This document shows, piece by piece, positions 61,852 through 64,000 of a stretch of DNA of 64,000 nt. Positions within the stretch are counted from its first letter, which is position 1. Every line of letters begins with the position of its first letter. Location of the stretch: NCBI GenBank assembly GCA_014871385.1, contig CM026423.1, forward strand, positions 16,667,690 to 16,731,689, written 5' to 3'. A program made the translations under genes and the position numbers. The stretch is from Ceratodon purpureus. Taxonomy: Eukaryota; Streptophyta; Bryopsida; Pseudoditrichales; Ditrichaceae. The notes beneath the pieces are model-generated. The model was not told the origin of the DNA and ran no database searches. It saw nothing but the letters and a program-made list of their open reading frames with translations.

Positions 61852-62455
61852 GATTAGGACCTAATAAAATATACTGCATTAATTTGGATTAAAGTTAAAA
61901 GGGTACGGAAGTTCAAAAAGTTGGGAGGTTGTGAGAATAGGAGGATTTCGATGAGTAAGGAGTAATAACTGTACAAAAAACTTGGAGCATTTGGGAAGGT
62001 GACAAGGATTTCTTTCTCACTCTTCTTGTGTTATTAAGGATTCAACTTTAATGGAATCGTAGAACTTAAAGTGTCGATAGGAATCAACGTCATAATATTA
62101 TGAAGAGTATACCAAATCGTTGTCATGATCTAGCAATTATTTTTTAGGAAGTTTTTTCCTTCATTAATTCTTAAGCGCTTAATGGTACTTGCTATAAGAT
62201 AAAGATGTTATATACAACAAGACTTAATAATTAATATATTACTACAAAAAAAGATTGTTTTTAATGGATAAAATCTAGGTCATTTTGGACATTTAAATGT
62301 CAATTGAGACAAATTAATTTCTCTTTTTTATTTTTTTATATAAATATGAACTTTATCCAAAAGAAATCATTAAAAAAAAATTTGTGAAGAATATATATCA
62401 TATTCCTTCCAATCCAAAAAATTAATTTTGTCATTTTTTATTTTTTTGTAATCTG

Positions 62456-63286
62456 ATTCATTAGATTAAATAGTTGTAATATAAAATTGTTGATATTATT
62501 ATTACATCTGATTGACATACAGCCCTTGGCGATGAACAAGTTCCTGAATCGATTCCTGAAACCGAACACACTTCCTGAGAGACCACCAAATACTTCAGAG
62601 AACGCTAAAACAGAAAGACATGGAAACAATCTGACGTCAACATCGAGAGAGAACGTCGACCCCCGGTAACGACGATTCCAGAAACAAGTAGCTCTCACCG
62701 TGAGGCAATCCTCGCCACCCACCGTTGCAATGCCGCGAGAACCAAACAACGAAGCCCGGCAGCAGCAGCCAAACCGCACCTCCCGACCTGAACCGGTCAT
62801 GGACAGACTGGGCTATTGCGTGCGCTTCCAGAAGCACGTCCCGATTGTCTCAAAAGGATCCGTCCGATCGTTGAGTAGCACTGGAGACTCTCATGCAAGG
62901 AAGTCTTGTGCGCGCTTGGCAGAAGTCGCTGGAACGAAGAGAGAGCCGATGCCCATGACAATTGCCACTACTACTTCACCGCAAGTTCACCGAACGTTTT
63001 TCCACCTCGCACCGAAGTTAGCAGAAAGATTGTCGCATGCAAACAGTCATGCAGTGGGGACAGTGGTTTCCGGCTGTCGCATGCAAACAACATGCAGTGC
63101 CAGGGACAGTTACCGAAGTGGGTCATGCGAACACACACTTGCGATATGATCACTTGGTCTCCCATGCGCCATTTAGTGATGCAAGCCATCCTCGCGAACA
63201 ATCCGAGGTCCGCGATTTGCAACGATCATTCATTAGATTAAATAGTTGTAATATAAAATTGTTGATATTATTATTACATCTGATTG
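62456..63286. repeat. Direct 59-bp repeats flanking a GC-rich 713-bp block
   Basis: The 59-bp sequence at 62456-62514 is repeated exactly at 63228-63286. The enclosed 62515-63227 is clearly GC-richer than its AT-rich surroundings. It contains a partial 44-bp tandem repeat (TGTCGCATGCAAACA at 63031 and 63075). No coding family was recognised. The flanks do not start TG or end CA, so they do not look like LTRs. Confidence 0.8.
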
Positions 63287-64000
63287 TCAAAATTAAATTT
63301 CAAATTGAAAGTCTACAATCTTAATGTGAACATCATTTCCAAAATACTCTTCGAAGTAAGATTTTATTGTCGCTTTTAAAATCTTCTATTTCAAAGTTGA
63401 TCTTAAGCATTTAAAAGAAAGAATTGTGAATAAAATAAGTAAGATAATATCAATTAAATTTTATAGTTTCATTAATTCATCTATTTACAACAATATACCA
63501 AAGTTTAATCTCATAATAAGTATACAAACAAATATTCTCCAAGTGAGTAAATTTAGTTTTGAAATTATATTTATATAAATTGCTTTAATTTTAAAAATTA
63601 AATATTTTTTTAATATTAATATTTTTTATTTGTAGTAAAATTTTAAGGCATACTATAGATATGGTTAAAATCTATCTTTAGCACTTTAAGATTAAATTTG
63701 GTGAATGGTCAATACACCAAAGATCACAACAACACTTGATGCTTTACCTCATAGTACATCTCCTCTGAGGAGTTTTCTGTTTATTTCTATTTCCATGTAT
63801 GAAATGTCAAGGACTATAATGTAGAAATTTAAATAAGTAAGAGGTTTTAAATAAAGTTTTATTAAAAAATGTTTAGATACTCAAAGTTTATATATTATAA
63901 ATTGAGAATTATGGAGTCTTTTTAAAGTTTTGTAAAGCATTTGTCTTTTTGAGAAATGTGCTTTTAGTACTTAAGACTATTATACTACATTTTAAGCGTA
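63287..64000. other. AT-rich intergenic DNA to window end
   Basis: Nothing is supported here apart from strong AT richness. Confidence 0.4.

Noticed and set aside
62438-63149. Frames of 60-149 aa in the GC-rich island
   Set aside because: All frames are open by base composition; no protein family was recognised on either strand.

Overview
This is nuclear DNA of a land plant. It carries the plant-type giant E3 ligase BIG (UBR4 family), a plant TMEM214/DUF2359 gene and a conserved plant membrane protein. All have many GT-AG introns. Cytosolic-type tRNA genes and a chromodomain fossil of a Ty3/gypsy element are also present. The long AT-rich, transposon-rich gaps suggest a bryophyte, possibly a moss, but the sequence does not prove this.

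Layout. (1) 1-3.9 kb: a tRNA-Asp(GUC) gene is cut in two by a 1.68-kb insertion with a 16-bp target-site duplication. An intact tRNA-Gly(GCC) lies 25 bp further on. (2) 3.9-7.6 kb: an LTR-like sequence has register-perfect heat-shock elements and a TATA box. A 1-kb foldback of five about 170-bp units follows and ends 33 bp from the stop codon of the next gene. (3) 7.6-13.8 kb (minus): a 10-exon gene encodes an N-terminally anchored membrane protein of about 916 aa. (4) 15.5 kb: a compact 44-bp-stem hairpin. (5) 18.6-22.0 kb (plus): a 10-exon TMEM214-like gene, 574 aa. (6) 24.3-25.8 kb and 36.9-38.1 kb: two inverted copies of one repeat. Each holds a miRNA-precursor-like hairpin, and one is interrupted by a 260-bp TTAA-flanked MITE. 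(7) 28.0-32.0 kb (minus): a 5-exon tail-anchored coiled-coil protein, 1,033 aa, lies between these copies. (8) 38.9-58.4 kb (minus): BIG, 19 coding exons, about 5,232 aa. (9) 59-64 kb: AT-rich DNA with a chromodomain relic and a GC-rich 713-bp block between 59-bp direct repeats.

The four protein genes are unrelated housekeeping-type genes with no operon-like logic. Their exon junctions were set by hand from splice-site consensus plus reading phase. Nearly all junctions are phase-consistent; the exceptions are named in the entries. The most unusual content is in the repeat and foldback elements: the split tRNA gene, the paired hairpin loci, the MITE with its empty site, the heat-shock-type LTR and the five-unit foldback.
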